Below, in pieces: positions 8,946 through 16,645 of a DNA stretch of 64,000 nt; position 1 is the first letter of the stretch, and each line of letters begins with the position of its first letter. The notes beneath the pieces are model-generated. The model saw only the letters and a list, made by a program, of their open reading frames with translations, was not told where the DNA came from and made no database searches. The stretch lies in assembly GCF_947492455.1 (NCBI RefSeq), contig NZ_CANLNB010000002.1, positions 1 to 64,000 on the forward strand, written 5' to 3'. The position numbers and the translations under genes were made by a program. The DNA comes from an uncultured Aliiroseovarius sp. (GTDB lineage: Bacteria; Pseudomonadota; Alphaproteobacteria; Rhodobacterales; Rhodobacteraceae).

Positions 8946-9521
8946 TTAGTCTTGTGCCTCGGGGATGTATTCCGGGTCGGTCTCTGAATCGTCTTCACCC
9001 TCGCGCGGGTCTTCAAATTCGATGCCTAGCATGGTCAGAAACGCGCGTACGAACTCGGCAAGGTTCTGAAGCCACACCAAGCCAACCGCGATCGGAATGA
9101 CCGTCTTGATGGGGTATAGTGCGGGCTGCCAAATCGACTTGTTGGAATACTCGCGCACGGCCCAGCTTTCGGCGGCGAACTCGACCGCCATGACGAAGAA
9201 GATCCCCATGACCAGAAGGCCGATGGCAAAGACGATCACGTCACAGGTTGCGCGTGTACGCGTGCCCAGCATGCCCCAGATCACTTCCGAGCGCACATGG
9301 CCGCGATGGCGCAGCGTGAAGGCACCCGCCAGAATGCAGAACCCGCCGTAAAGCATGGTCGACATTTCATGCGCCCAGATGGTTGGCGAGTTGAGGAAAT
9401 AGCGAGCGATAATCTCCAGCATCAGCACGGCGATCATCGCAAGCGTCAACCAAGAAATGGCCCGCCCGACGTACTCGGACAGGCCATCTTGAATGACAAG
9501 ATATCTTGTCACCCAAGCCAT
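8946..9521 (-). CDS. dctQ: TRAP transporter small membrane subunit (DctQ)
   Basis: A 191-residue protein with four membrane segments in DctQ arrangement: AISWLTLAMIAVLMLEIIARYF, MLYGGFCILAGAF, VIVFAIGLLVMGIFFVMAVEF and TVIPIAVGLVWLQNLAEFV. The conserved TIWAHEMST region follows helix 1. Its ATG overlaps the dctP stop by one base (TAATG), showing translational coupling. The C-terminal tail is very acidic (EDPREGEDDSETDPEY), longer and more charged than in many DctQ proteins. It pairs with DctM to form the membrane complex. Confidence 0.93.
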   Translation of the reverse strand: MAWVTRYLVIQDGLSEYVGRAISWLTLAMIAVLMLEIIARYFLNSPTIWAHEMSTMLYGGFCILAGAFTLRHRGHVRSEVIWGMLGTRTRATCDVIVFAIGLLVMGIFFVMAVEFAAESWAVREYSNKSIWQPALYPIKTVIPIAVGLVWLQNLAEFVRAFLTMLGIEFEDPREGEDDSETDPEYIPEAQD

Positions 9522-10537
9522 TACAGACGGCCTTGGGCCTTCGCATTGGCGACCAGAGCGTCAATGAACTTCTGGTTGCGCGGGCTGCGAGCGGCTTCTT
9601 CCTGCCATACACCCTGAGCGGCTTGCGTCAGAGCTTTCGAGTCTGCATCCGGCAGAGTGGCGTACTGGAAGGTGCCTTCAGCAACGCCTTCGTTGCCGTC
9701 TGCCAGCCACTGGTGGATGTCGTCAGCAAACTGCTGGATCGCAGTTTCCAGGATCTCTTTGTGTTCGTCCGACAGGCTGTTCCATGCTTCGGGGTTGGCC
9801 AGGAACGTTTCGGTCCAGCCCGGCATCAGCATGTTCATGAAGGTGTAGTTGGTTGCGGTTTCGTGCAGCTTCAGCTGTTCGTACTCAACCGGACCACCGT
9901 AGATAGCGCCGTCGATCACGCCGGTCGACATGCCGATGTAAAGCTCTTGTGCGGGCAGGTAGACGGTCGGAATGTCAAATGCTGCCAGAACCTTCGCCAC
10001 GTTCGAGGTTGCGCGGATCTTGCGGGTCTTCAGATCGTCCAGCGAGGTCACCGGCTCTTTGGTCAGCAGGTCGTAGTTGTGACCATAGCCCTTACCCAGA
10101 TAAACAGTGCCAGCTTCGGCGTAGGCTTCGGTCAGCAGGGCGTCCACTTCGGCGCTTTCAAACAGACCCTTGGCTTCTGCAACGGTTGCCCAGGCACCCG
10201 GAAGACCGGCTTCGATGTTGCCCACGTCAATCTGACCCGACCAGTAGCCGCCGGTGCCGTGCACGATGTCGACGGTGCCTTTTGCCACGGCGTCAGCAAA
10301 CTGGTCCGACGCGACCAGCTCGCCACCACGGAAGTACTGGATGCGCAGCGTGCCGTTCGATGCTTCCTTGACGGCGTCGCGGAACTTCTTGGCAATCGGA
10401 TCGATCTCGGTGCCATAGAAGGTGTGGAAGCGCAGGCGGACGGTGTCAGCGCTTGCGGTCGTGGCAACCGAAGCCAGCGCTGCTGCACCTGCCAGTGCGC
10501 CAAGAGCGGCGCGACGCGTGAAGGTCGTGAAAGTCAT
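9521..10537 (-). CDS. dctP: TRAP transporter periplasmic substrate-binding protein (DctP)
   Basis: A 338-residue DctP-family protein. The N-terminus TRRAALGALAGAAAL has a twin-arginine-like motif followed by a hydrophobic stretch ending ASA. The Arg that binds the ligand carboxylate in most TRAP proteins is probably the one in KTRKIRATSN. The ATG at 10537 is preceded by AGGAGGAAC. It is the first gene of the operon and divergent from the ATP-grasp cluster, with 389 bases between. Its ligand may therefore be a substrate or product of that cluster, but no direct evidence shows this. Confidence 0.93.
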   Translation of the reverse strand: MTFTTFTRRAALGALAGAAALASVATTASADTVRLRFHTFYGTEIDPIAKKFRDAVKEASNGTLRIQYFRGGELVASDQFADAVAKGTVDIVHGTGGYWSGQIDVGNIEAGLPGAWATVAEAKGLFESAEVDALLTEAYAEAGTVYLGKGYGHNYDLLTKEPVTSLDDLKTRKIRATSNVAKVLAAFDIPTVYLPAQELYIGMSTGVIDGAIYGGPVEYEQLKLHETATNYTFMNMLMPGWTETFLANPEAWNSLSDEHKEILETAIQQFADDIHQWLADGNEGVAEGTFQYATLPDADSKALTQAAQGVWQEEAARSPRNQKFIDALVANAKAQGRL

Positions 10538-10926
10538 TAGTGTTCCTCCTAAAGCGGCACATTCATTCGATGTCAGTTGCTGTGCCGGTCCCTCAATGGG
10601 GGTTGTTTCCTTACGTCAACGTGGCTAGCGTTCTACAGCATGAAACATGGTGATATCAACAATTATGAACGCCAAAATGCGGATCATGGTCAAAATATAA
10701 AGCATATATAATGCTCGGGGGGAGGGTTGAGAGTTTATTAAGTGTTTTAAATGAACGTGTTAAGGGGTTTCGAGCCTCTTTGTGTCACGGTCTAAAACTC
10801 AGGAAACTGAGCGATAATGATCTGCAATATCAAGCGCTAACGGCGCAGAAAAACACACATCGCACTGATTCGAGATTGGCCTCGTGGCTGGCGGTTGGAT
10901 CTGGCGAGAATGAGAGGACCCCAACG
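10538..10926. promoter_or_regulatory. Divergent promoter region between dctP and the ATP-grasp gene
   Basis: 389 bases without a convincing gene. AT-rich around 10650-10760. It contains the short inverted repeat AGCAT-ATATA-ATGCT at 10701-10715, overlapping a TATAAT-like hexamer. The plus-strand reading frame that opens at 10711 is in frame with the ATP-grasp gene, but its first 72 codons are not protein-like and lack a ribosome site, so they are treated as leader. Exact promoters cannot be fixed by eye. Confidence 0.4.
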
Positions 10927-12381
10927 ATGACATCAGGAAAACCAACCCTAAATGGGTTGACCGAGATCTACCGTTACTTGCGGCGGAATGAAACGCCGAT
11001 CTATGTGATCATGCCTACGCCATTCAACTTGATGGGGCTGGATCAATGGGTAGGTGGGCTCGAGTATGTGAACTACTTCGACATCTTTGATGGCCGCCAT
11101 CCTCGTATCTTCCTGCCGTCACAAACAGGCCCACAGGATTTCCGCTCGATGGAGGATGTCGGGAACTATCTGGTGGACCATCCAGAGTTCAGAGACCGGG
11201 TAAGCTCGAGCGATCCTGGCATGGCGCTATTTGTGCAGTTTGACGAGACGACAGAAGAGTTGTGCGAGGAGGTTGGGCTGACCATCGCGCTGCCATCGAA
11301 CGAGCTGCGCAACAGATTGGACAGCAAGATCGAAACGACCCGCCTTGGGAACGAGGCAGGCGTCGCTAGTGCCCCCAATATCATGGGCGAAGCCAACACC
11401 TATGGCGATCTCACCAAACTGGCCGAGCGTGCAGGTCTTGGAAGCGACCTGGTGGTGCAGACGCCTTACGGAGACAGCGGGCGCACCACATTCTTCATCA
11501 AGTCGAAAGAGGACTGGGAAAAGCACGCGTCCAAGATCGTTGGGCAGTACCTTAAAATCATGAAGCGCCTGAACCACCTGCCGGGCACGATTGAAGGCTG
11601 CGCGACGCGCCATGGTGCGTTGGTTGGCCCGGTTATGACCGACATCACCGGGTTCGAGGAAATCACACCTTATAAAGGCGGATGGTGCGGGAATGACATT
11701 TCGCCGGCCATTTTGCCGGACGGCGTCCCCGAGAAGGTTCGGGATATGGCGCGCAAGTTTGGCGACCGTCTTTATGCGGAAGGCTACAAAGGCGTTTATT
11801 GCATCGACTTCCTTTTGGATACAGACACCAATGAAGTGTATCTGGGCGAGCTGAACCCGCGTATTTCGGGGGCGTCACCGCCCACCAACCTGATCACCTC
11901 GACTTACGGCGGCTGCCCGCTCTTCTTGTTCCATCTTCTGGAATATATGGATGTCGACTATGAGATTGATATCGAAGAGGTTCAGGCGCGTTGGAACCAC
12001 TATGATCACTGGACACAGCTGATCCTCAAGCAGACTGAAGACAAGGTCGAGCTGATCACAAAGGCGCCTCAATCCGGGATCTGGCAGATGGATGAGGATG
12101 GCGAGATCGACTTTCTTCGGCCGAGCTATAACATCAATGCAATTGGTGGCGAGGACGAGGCCTTCTATCTGCGCGCTTATGGTGTCGGCGAGTACTGCTA
12201 TCACGGCGCAGATCTGGGATGCCTTCTGGCGCGTGGCCGGATGCAGTCGGATGATCGCGAGCTTCTGGAACGGGCGAAGCAGTGGAACGCTGCCATCAAG
12301 GCGCAGTTCAAAAGCGTACCACTTTCACCGAATACGCATGTGTCGCTGCCAAGTGACATGACGGCCGGGAAATGGTTCTAA
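10927..12381 (+). CDS. ATP-grasp superfamily ligase of unknown substrate
   Basis: A 484-residue protein. The central region resembles biotin carboxylase/carbamoyl-phosphate-synthase-type ATP-grasp folds: NRLDSKIETTRLGNEAG (start of the ATP-grasp domain), DLVVQTPYGDSGRTTF (glycine-rich loop), and the metal-binding segment CIDFLLDTDTNEVYLGELNPRISGA. The N-terminal 150 residues (EIYRYLRRNETPIYVIMPTPF) are not a recognised preATP-grasp domain, and the C-terminus is unassigned. Such enzymes join a carboxylate to an amine, thiol or other nucleophile through an acyl phosphate. The ATG at 10927 follows GAGAGGACC. It lies upstream of C45-hydrolase, C-N hydrolase and VOC genes in the same direction. 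The superfamily is well supported; the reaction is unknown. Confidence 0.85.
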   Translation: MTSGKPTLNGLTEIYRYLRRNETPIYVIMPTPFNLMGLDQWVGGLEYVNYFDIFDGRHPRIFLPSQTGPQDFRSMEDVGNYLVDHPEFRDRVSSSDPGMALFVQFDETTEELCEEVGLTIALPSNELRNRLDSKIETTRLGNEAGVASAPNIMGEANTYGDLTKLAERAGLGSDLVVQTPYGDSGRTTFFIKSKEDWEKHASKIVGQYLKIMKRLNHLPGTIEGCATRHGALVGPVMTDITGFEEITPYKGGWCGNDISPAILPDGVPEKVRDMARKFGDRLYAEGYKGVYCIDFLLDTDTNEVYLGELNPRISGASPPTNLITSTYGGCPLFLFHLLEYMDVDYEIDIEEVQARWNHYDHWTQLILKQTEDKVELITKAPQSGIWQMDEDGEIDFLRPSYNINAIGGEDEAFYLRAYGVGEYCYHGADLGCLLARGRMQSDDRELLERAKQWNAAIKAQFKSVPLSPNTHVSLPSDMTAGKWF

Positions 12382-12411
12382 GCCGCGCCGTAAACGTACC
12401 TGACTTTCGGC

Positions 12412-12780
12412 TTATCGTTGCGGCCCTGCCTCAGGCGCCGCGACAGTCACCGGATCCAGCTCGTTGCGGACCCAAAAATAACGGAAACCTTGCTCTCTCA
12501 GCCAGGTTTCCAACCTGTCCAGGCTTCCCCATTCGCGCCGCAATCCCCGGGCGCTTTCGACATAGACCCAGCTGTTGTCGACCAGGAAATACACCGTCCA
12601 GGTATTTGGGTTCTTTTCCTGATCTCCAAACCCGCCACCTTGGACATGCCGCTCGGTGCGCACCACCACAGGGTAGTGGGTGATACGATAGGTGGCCAGC
12701 AGTTCGGGCAGGTCGTTCTGACGGACTGAGGTGTTGGGTTCTTGGGCAGGTAACATGGCGCCATAATCGGCACCGCGCAT
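12412..12780 (-). CDS. Conserved-looking small protein of unknown function
   Basis: A 122-residue frame on the minus strand between the ATP-grasp and C45 genes, convergent to the first and divergent from the second. The composition is protein-like, with many aromatic residues: WTVYFLVDNSWVYVES and LREQGFRYFWVRNELDP. No signal peptide or membrane segment is visible. A second in-frame ATG at 12756 (MLPAQEP) is an equally plausible start. The opposite strand shows no competing gene. I do not recognise the family. Its position inside the cluster, read against the others, could mean an unrelated insertion or a regulator-like accessory. Confidence 0.6.
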   Translation of the reverse strand: MRGADYGAMLPAQEPNTSVRQNDLPELLATYRITHYPVVVRTERHVQGGGFGDQEKNPNTWTVYFLVDNSWVYVESARGLRREWGSLDRLETWLREQGFRYFWVRNELDPVTVAAPEAGPQR

Positions 12781-12857
12781 GAAATGTCAACGCGGGCAAA
12801 AACGGGGAAAGCTTGACATCATGGTCTATGGTGTTAGACAGCAAGTGATCGTTCTGC

Positions 12858-14078
12858 ATGCTCAGAGGCTTTGACATCATGCACCTCACCTTTCGCAGCC
12901 TACACGAAGACGTGCCAGGAGAAGCCTGGCGTCGCGTCGTGTCGCATGGCTGGCCGGGGTGGAGCGAATGGTTCAACGCGCGACGTGGCAAGCTGCTCCA
13001 ATCGCGAGAGATTGACGTCCGTCGCGCGGTCAGGCGGCACATGCCGGAATATGAAGCGCTCTGGGATGATCTTAATCAGGTCAGCGATGCAGATGACGAT
13101 CTGGCGCTGTTTCTCGGGTTTTGGTGTCCACCAAGGTACTTGGTGAATTGTTCACAAGCCGTGGTGATTGACGATGATGGGCCATTCTTGATCCGAAACT
13201 ACGATCTTGATCCCGCGCTGAACGAAGCCACCTTTCTGACGACAGGATGGCGCGGCACCAAGGTCATGGGCATGGTCGAGGCCATGGCAGGACTGGCCGA
13301 CGGGATGAACGAGCACGGGCTTGCCGCCTCGTTGACCTTTGGGGGGCGGATCGAAACGGGCAGGGGGTTTGGCATCCCCCTGATCATGCGCTACCTGCTG
13401 CAAATGTGCCGAAATGTTCAAGAGGGCGTTGAAGCACTGCGCGCTGTTCCCTCGCACATGTCCTACAACATTACATTGGTTGACGCGTCCGGCGATTGGG
13501 CAACCGTTTTTGTCGCGCCGGATCGACCGGCGATTGTGCGCAAGCAGCCCTGGGCAACCAACCATCAGCTTGGTGTGGAATGGCCACGTCACGGCCGGAT
13601 ATCAAACACGATGGGCCGCGCAGAGCACTTAGGGCAGCTTTTGAAAGATCGCGGTACCGATGCCACCGTCTTGACCCGTGAGTTTCAACAAGAACCGGTT
13701 TTCAGCACCAACTACAGTCAGGGTTTTGGCACTGTCTATACGGCAGCGTACCGCCCTGTCCAGCGAACGTCCGAGCTGCGCTGGCGGGATGGGACCACGA
13801 TGCACAACAGCTTTCAATCTTCGAAGCATGACAAACAGGTCGAACAGCGCATCTCGTATTCTGACAAGGGATCCTATGCTCCGGCCGCGTCGGGCGGTCT
13901 TAGTGGGGCCAAATTGCCCGACTGGTTTGGCACTTTCATCAACGACGTCCGCGCCCCTGCAGATGAAGAAGAAAAGCTTCGACTGGCAGCCTTTTGGAGG
14001 CGCAATCACCTAGGGGAAGACCATGGATGGTTAAACCTTACCCCGTGTTCAGCAGATAAAACTGAGGAGGACAGTTAA
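12858..14078 (+). CDS. C45-family Ntn-hydrolase (acyl-CoA:6-APA acyltransferase-like)
   Basis: A 406-residue protein (399 if the second Met at 12879 is used). The probable self-processing Cys is in YLVNCSQAVVIDDDG, followed by PFLIRNYDLDP. This matches the C45/isopenicillin-N-acyltransferase-like and choloylglycine-like Ntn fold, where the new N-terminal Cys is the nucleophile. Supporting segments are GMNEHGLAASLTFGGR and VPSHMSYNITLVDASGDW. Enzymes of this group cleave or transfer acyl groups at amide bonds after cutting off a propeptide; here that would be about 95 residues. The stop overlaps the ATG of the C-N hydrolase gene (TAATG), so the two are translationally coupled. The substrate is unknown. 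Confidence 0.85.
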   Translation: MLRGFDIMHLTFRSLHEDVPGEAWRRVVSHGWPGWSEWFNARRGKLLQSREIDVRRAVRRHMPEYEALWDDLNQVSDADDDLALFLGFWCPPRYLVNCSQAVVIDDDGPFLIRNYDLDPALNEATFLTTGWRGTKVMGMVEAMAGLADGMNEHGLAASLTFGGRIETGRGFGIPLIMRYLLQMCRNVQEGVEALRAVPSHMSYNITLVDASGDWATVFVAPDRPAIVRKQPWATNHQLGVEWPRHGRISNTMGRAEHLGQLLKDRGTDATVLTREFQQEPVFSTNYSQGFGTVYTAAYRPVQRTSELRWRDGTTMHNSFQSSKHDKQVEQRISYSDKGSYAPAASGGLSGAKLPDWFGTFINDVRAPADEEEKLRLAAFWRRNHLGEDHGWLNLTPCSADKTEEDS

Positions 14079-14992
14079 TGTCTCGTTTCGCCATTGCCGG
14101 CATTCAAATGCACATCACAACACACCGCAATATCGAAGAAATGCGCCAGCGCATGGAGATCTTGTTTCACCTGTATCCGTGGGTGCAGATGGTTGTGTTC
14201 TCGGAACTTGCGGCACACGGACCGGCAATTCATGCCAAGCAACCGGCAGGCGGCAGCTTTGAACGCGAGTTTGCCGAAATGGCACGCCGTTACGACACGT
14301 GGCTAATCCCCGGGTCTTACTTCGAGGAACTGGATGGCGCGGTCTACAACACCACCCCAGTGTTCAACCCACAAGGCGAGGTCGTCACCCGGTATCGCAA
14401 GATGTTCCCGTTTACGCCTTATGAAGAAGGTGTCACGCCCGGACGCGAATTCTGTGTCTTCGACGTTCCTGATGTGGGCCGGTTCGGCGTGTCCATCTGC
14501 TATGACCTCTGGTTCCCCGAGGTTACCCGCACGCTGACCTCGATGGGGGCCGAGGTGATCATCAACCCGGTGCTGGCAAGCTTTGTGGATCGACCTGCGG
14601 ATCTTGCGATTGCACAGGGGTCGGCAGCGATGTTCCAAAGCTACATCTTCCACATCAACGGTCTGTTGGCGGGTGGTAACGGCTATTCGATGGTGATCGA
14701 CCCGGCCGGGCAGATCCTGCACCGCGGGAATGTTCAGGAAGAGATGATCCCGATCGAGGTGGACTTCGAACTGGTCCGCCGCCAGCGCCGCAACGGCATC
14801 CTGAACATGGGGCAGCCTCACAAAAGCTTCCGCGACTGTGCCGTGGACTTCCCCGTATATCAGCCCGGTTTTGACCGGACGTATCTTGATTCACTTGGGC
14901 CGCTTCAGAAGCCCGGTCGCCCAACAGGGCCAAATCTCGTCACGCCCTTGCCCGAGGCACCGACGAAAAAAAGCAAACTGAAGACTGGTTGA
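14078..14992 (+). CDS. Carbon-nitrogen hydrolase (nitrilase superfamily amidase)
   Basis: A 304-residue nitrilase-superfamily protein. The Glu-Lys-Cys triad is visible: Glu in VVFSELAAHGP, Lys in TRYRKMFPFTPYEEG, Cys in GVSICYDLWFPE. The YDLWFPE context resembles amidases of the N-carbamoylputrescine/omega-amidase type rather than true nitrilases. It hydrolyses an amide or carbamoyl C-N bond in the cytoplasm. It starts within the stop of the C45 gene and ends 44 bases before the VOC gene. Its C-terminus is basic (TKKSKLKTG). Together with ligase and Ntn-hydrolase genes it suggests turnover of an amide-containing small molecule. Confidence 0.88.
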   Translation: MSRFAIAGIQMHITTHRNIEEMRQRMEILFHLYPWVQMVVFSELAAHGPAIHAKQPAGGSFEREFAEMARRYDTWLIPGSYFEELDGAVYNTTPVFNPQGEVVTRYRKMFPFTPYEEGVTPGREFCVFDVPDVGRFGVSICYDLWFPEVTRTLTSMGAEVIINPVLASFVDRPADLAIAQGSAAMFQSYIFHINGLLAGGNGYSMVIDPAGQILHRGNVQEEMIPIEVDFELVRRQRRNGILNMGQPHKSFRDCAVDFPVYQPGFDRTYLDSLGPLQKPGRPTGPNLVTPLPEAPTKKSKLKTG

Positions 14993-15036
14993 CGGGCGCG
15001 GAACGCACCTGTGAACCACGCTGTAAAGGAAATACC

Positions 15037-15597
15037 ATGACGAACTCCAAAGCCAAAATTCCGACAAAACCCAAAGGTTTCAACGCCATCACGGCCGCAA
15101 TCTCGGTCGCTAATGTATCCGATGCCTTGGCCTTCTACGGCGAAGTGTTGGGTGCTGAAACGGTCGATGCCCTGACCGTGCCCGGCACTGAAACCGTGGT
15201 ACATGCAACCGCAAAGATCGCGGGTACGACCATTGTTCTCAGCCTTGACGAAAATGCGCTGCCCCACTCTGGGACCGGCCATGTGACGCTTTACCACTAT
15301 CTTGAGAACGTCGAGGAAGCTTTCGAGCAGGCGATCAACAACGGCGCCGTCGTCGTGTCGCCCGTCGCTTTGACGTGGTGGGGCGAACTGAGCGCCACGG
15401 TCATTGACCCGTTTGGGGTTAAGTGGAGCTTTGCGGAACGCACCGAGACACTGACCAAAGAAGAACGTCAAGAGCGCTTCGAAGAGCTGTACGCAACACC
15501 TGTCGTTGACGTCGTCGTCGATGTTGATCCCGCCAGCATTGCGATTGAAGCTCCTGCGATGGGCGCGGAAGACGCTGCGATTGAAGCGACCAACTAA
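15037..15597 (+). CDS. VOC-superfamily (glyoxalase/PhnB-like) protein
   Basis: A 186-residue protein. ITAAISVANVSDALAFYGEVLGAE is the typical first beta-alpha-beta unit of vicinal-oxygen-chelate proteins. GHVTLYHYLENVEEAFEQAINNGAVVVSP and WGELSATVIDPFGVKWSFAE form the second half, as in PhnB-like members. The tail (about residues 150-186) is rich in Val, Asp and Ala and probably flexible. Known roles of the superfamily are isomerase, dioxygenase and binding/resistance functions; no specific one can be chosen. The start ATG at 15037 follows AAAGGA. It is the last gene of the unknown cluster and is followed by a terminator. Confidence 0.85.
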   Translation: MTNSKAKIPTKPKGFNAITAAISVANVSDALAFYGEVLGAETVDALTVPGTETVVHATAKIAGTTIVLSLDENALPHSGTGHVTLYHYLENVEEAFEQAINNGAVVVSPVALTWWGELSATVIDPFGVKWSFAERTETLTKEERQERFEELYATPVVDVVVDVDPASIAIEAPAMGAEDAAIEATN

Positions 15598-15619
15598 TCA
15601 AGCTCCTTCACACCAGTTC

Positions 15620-15658
15620 AAAGACCCCTTCCATGATCATGGCAAGGGGTCTTTTTGT
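15620..15658 (+). terminator. Intrinsic terminator after the VOC gene
   Basis: AAAGACCCCTT and AAGGGGTCTTT form an 11-bp perfect stem (15620-15630 with 15644-15654), followed by T residues. It lies 22 bases after the stop. Confidence 0.9.
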
Positions 15659-15659
15659 A

Positions 15660-16195
15660 ATGTCGGACCTAGCTGCAGGTTTTGTGGGGCTCAGCTTCGT
15701 GAAACGAGCTAGGGACGGGCAGAGCGCTAATCGAGCGCCCTGCCTGCCTCTATCCTCAGCCTCTACTCTAGATCAAATTTTAAGCTGAACCGTGCCGCTG
15801 CTCTGGCCCAGTGGCGCCGACCTCGAGCGGACTAAGGGGCAGCGTCCCTGTCCGAATTAAGGCTGGTTTGAACTCGTCTGACAGTACCGCCTCCCACCCA
15901 CGTCGCAATTTTTCCGTAAGAATTGGTTTTGATTTCTGTCGTCAATTCAGCCGGTTGTGGGGGCTGAGATTCACCGTCGGGATTTCCCTGTTCATTATTG
16001 GAAGCCTCGGCACCTGAATTGTCGTGGTGGGTTTTGGCAGGATCTATCCCTGATAAGGGGCGATTTACTAGGGCTGTTGCGTAAACCGAGCGAGCAGGTG
16101 TCGGTAGCGATGCGGCGAGAGGGCACCCGAACTACCGGCACGGCCTTTGGGCGACTGACGTGCTCGGAAAGGTCAGACTGATAGCTTGCTCAGGT
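15660..16195. other. Gene-poor stretch with hairpins, possible mobile-element remnant
   Basis: No convincing gene was found in about 535 bases. A hairpin at 15718-15744 pairs GGCAG.GCGC with GCGC.CTGCC around a 7-base loop with one mismatch; an imperfect hairpin precedes it near 15691-15711. Short frames such as 15811-16017 (+) have no ribosome site and unconvincing composition. The segment around 16070 (GGGCTGTTGCGTAAACC) recalls the terminal repeat style of some insertion sequences, but no matching inverted end or transposase was seen. Treat it as degenerate intergenic sequence. Confidence 0.35.
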
Positions 16196-16495
16196 CTAAG
16201 CGTCTGAGAGTGCGTCCATTTTCTTCGCCAGCTTAATATCTAGGTCCGTAAGGCCGTCGACGTCGTGGGTTGTCAATGTAACATCAACCGTTCGATAGAC
16301 ATTGAGCCATTCCGGATGATGGTTCCACTTCTCACACCAAATTGCGACGCGAGACATCCAGCCCCAAGCCTCGACAAAATTTGGAAAGACATAGACTTTC
16401 CGAATTGCATCGCGGTCTGAGACCGTGGTCCAACCGGTTTCTCCCAAGGGCAAAAGATGTTCCTGACGCTCTTCAGGTGTCAAAATATCTGCCAT
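16196..16495 (-). CDS. phhB: 4a-hydroxytetrahydrobiopterin dehydratase (pterin-4a-carbinolamine dehydratase)
   Basis: A 99-residue protein of the normal family length. The hallmark CEKWNHHPEWLNVYRTVDV carries the paired active-site His residues, and LTTHDVDGLTDLDIKLAKKMD is the conserved C-terminal helix. The enzyme dehydrates 4a-hydroxytetrahydropterin formed by phenylalanine hydroxylase; PhhB proteins can also act in molybdopterin or pterin recycling. No phenylalanine hydroxylase gene is in the window, so its partner is elsewhere or its role differs. It stands alone between the gene-poor stretch and the serine-cycle operon. Confidence 0.95.
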   Translation of the reverse strand: MADILTPEERQEHLLPLGETGWTTVSDRDAIRKVYVFPNFVEAWGWMSRVAIWCEKWNHHPEWLNVYRTVDVTLTTHDVDGLTDLDIKLAKKMDALSDA

Positions 16496-16645
16496 GTTCA
16501 GCTTTCCTCCACGCTTAAAAGTATAGCGAGTAACTCAGACGACGGAACTCTAAGCCCGCTCTGGTTCATTGATGAGGGCTAACGCGATTTGGCGCTTTTC
16601 AATCTCGCCACAGGCAGCAAGCTGTGGGCAGCGTCGCGTCACGAC

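Noticed and set aside
9506-10540. 344-codon plus-strand frame
   Set aside because: Antisense to dctP, which has a signal peptide, motif and ribosome site.
10711-10926. 72-codon N-terminal extension of the ATP-grasp protein
   Set aside because: No ribosome site before it, odd composition, and a good GAGAGGACC box stands before the ATG at 10927.
12858-15597. Beta-lactam biosynthesis cluster because of the C45 enzyme
   Set aside because: No ACV synthetase, isopenicillin N synthase or beta-lactam synthetase motif is present; C45 proteins are widespread and act on many amides.
15717-15745. Possible tRNA gene
   Set aside because: The hairpin lacks cloverleaf arms, a T-loop consensus and an acceptor stem.
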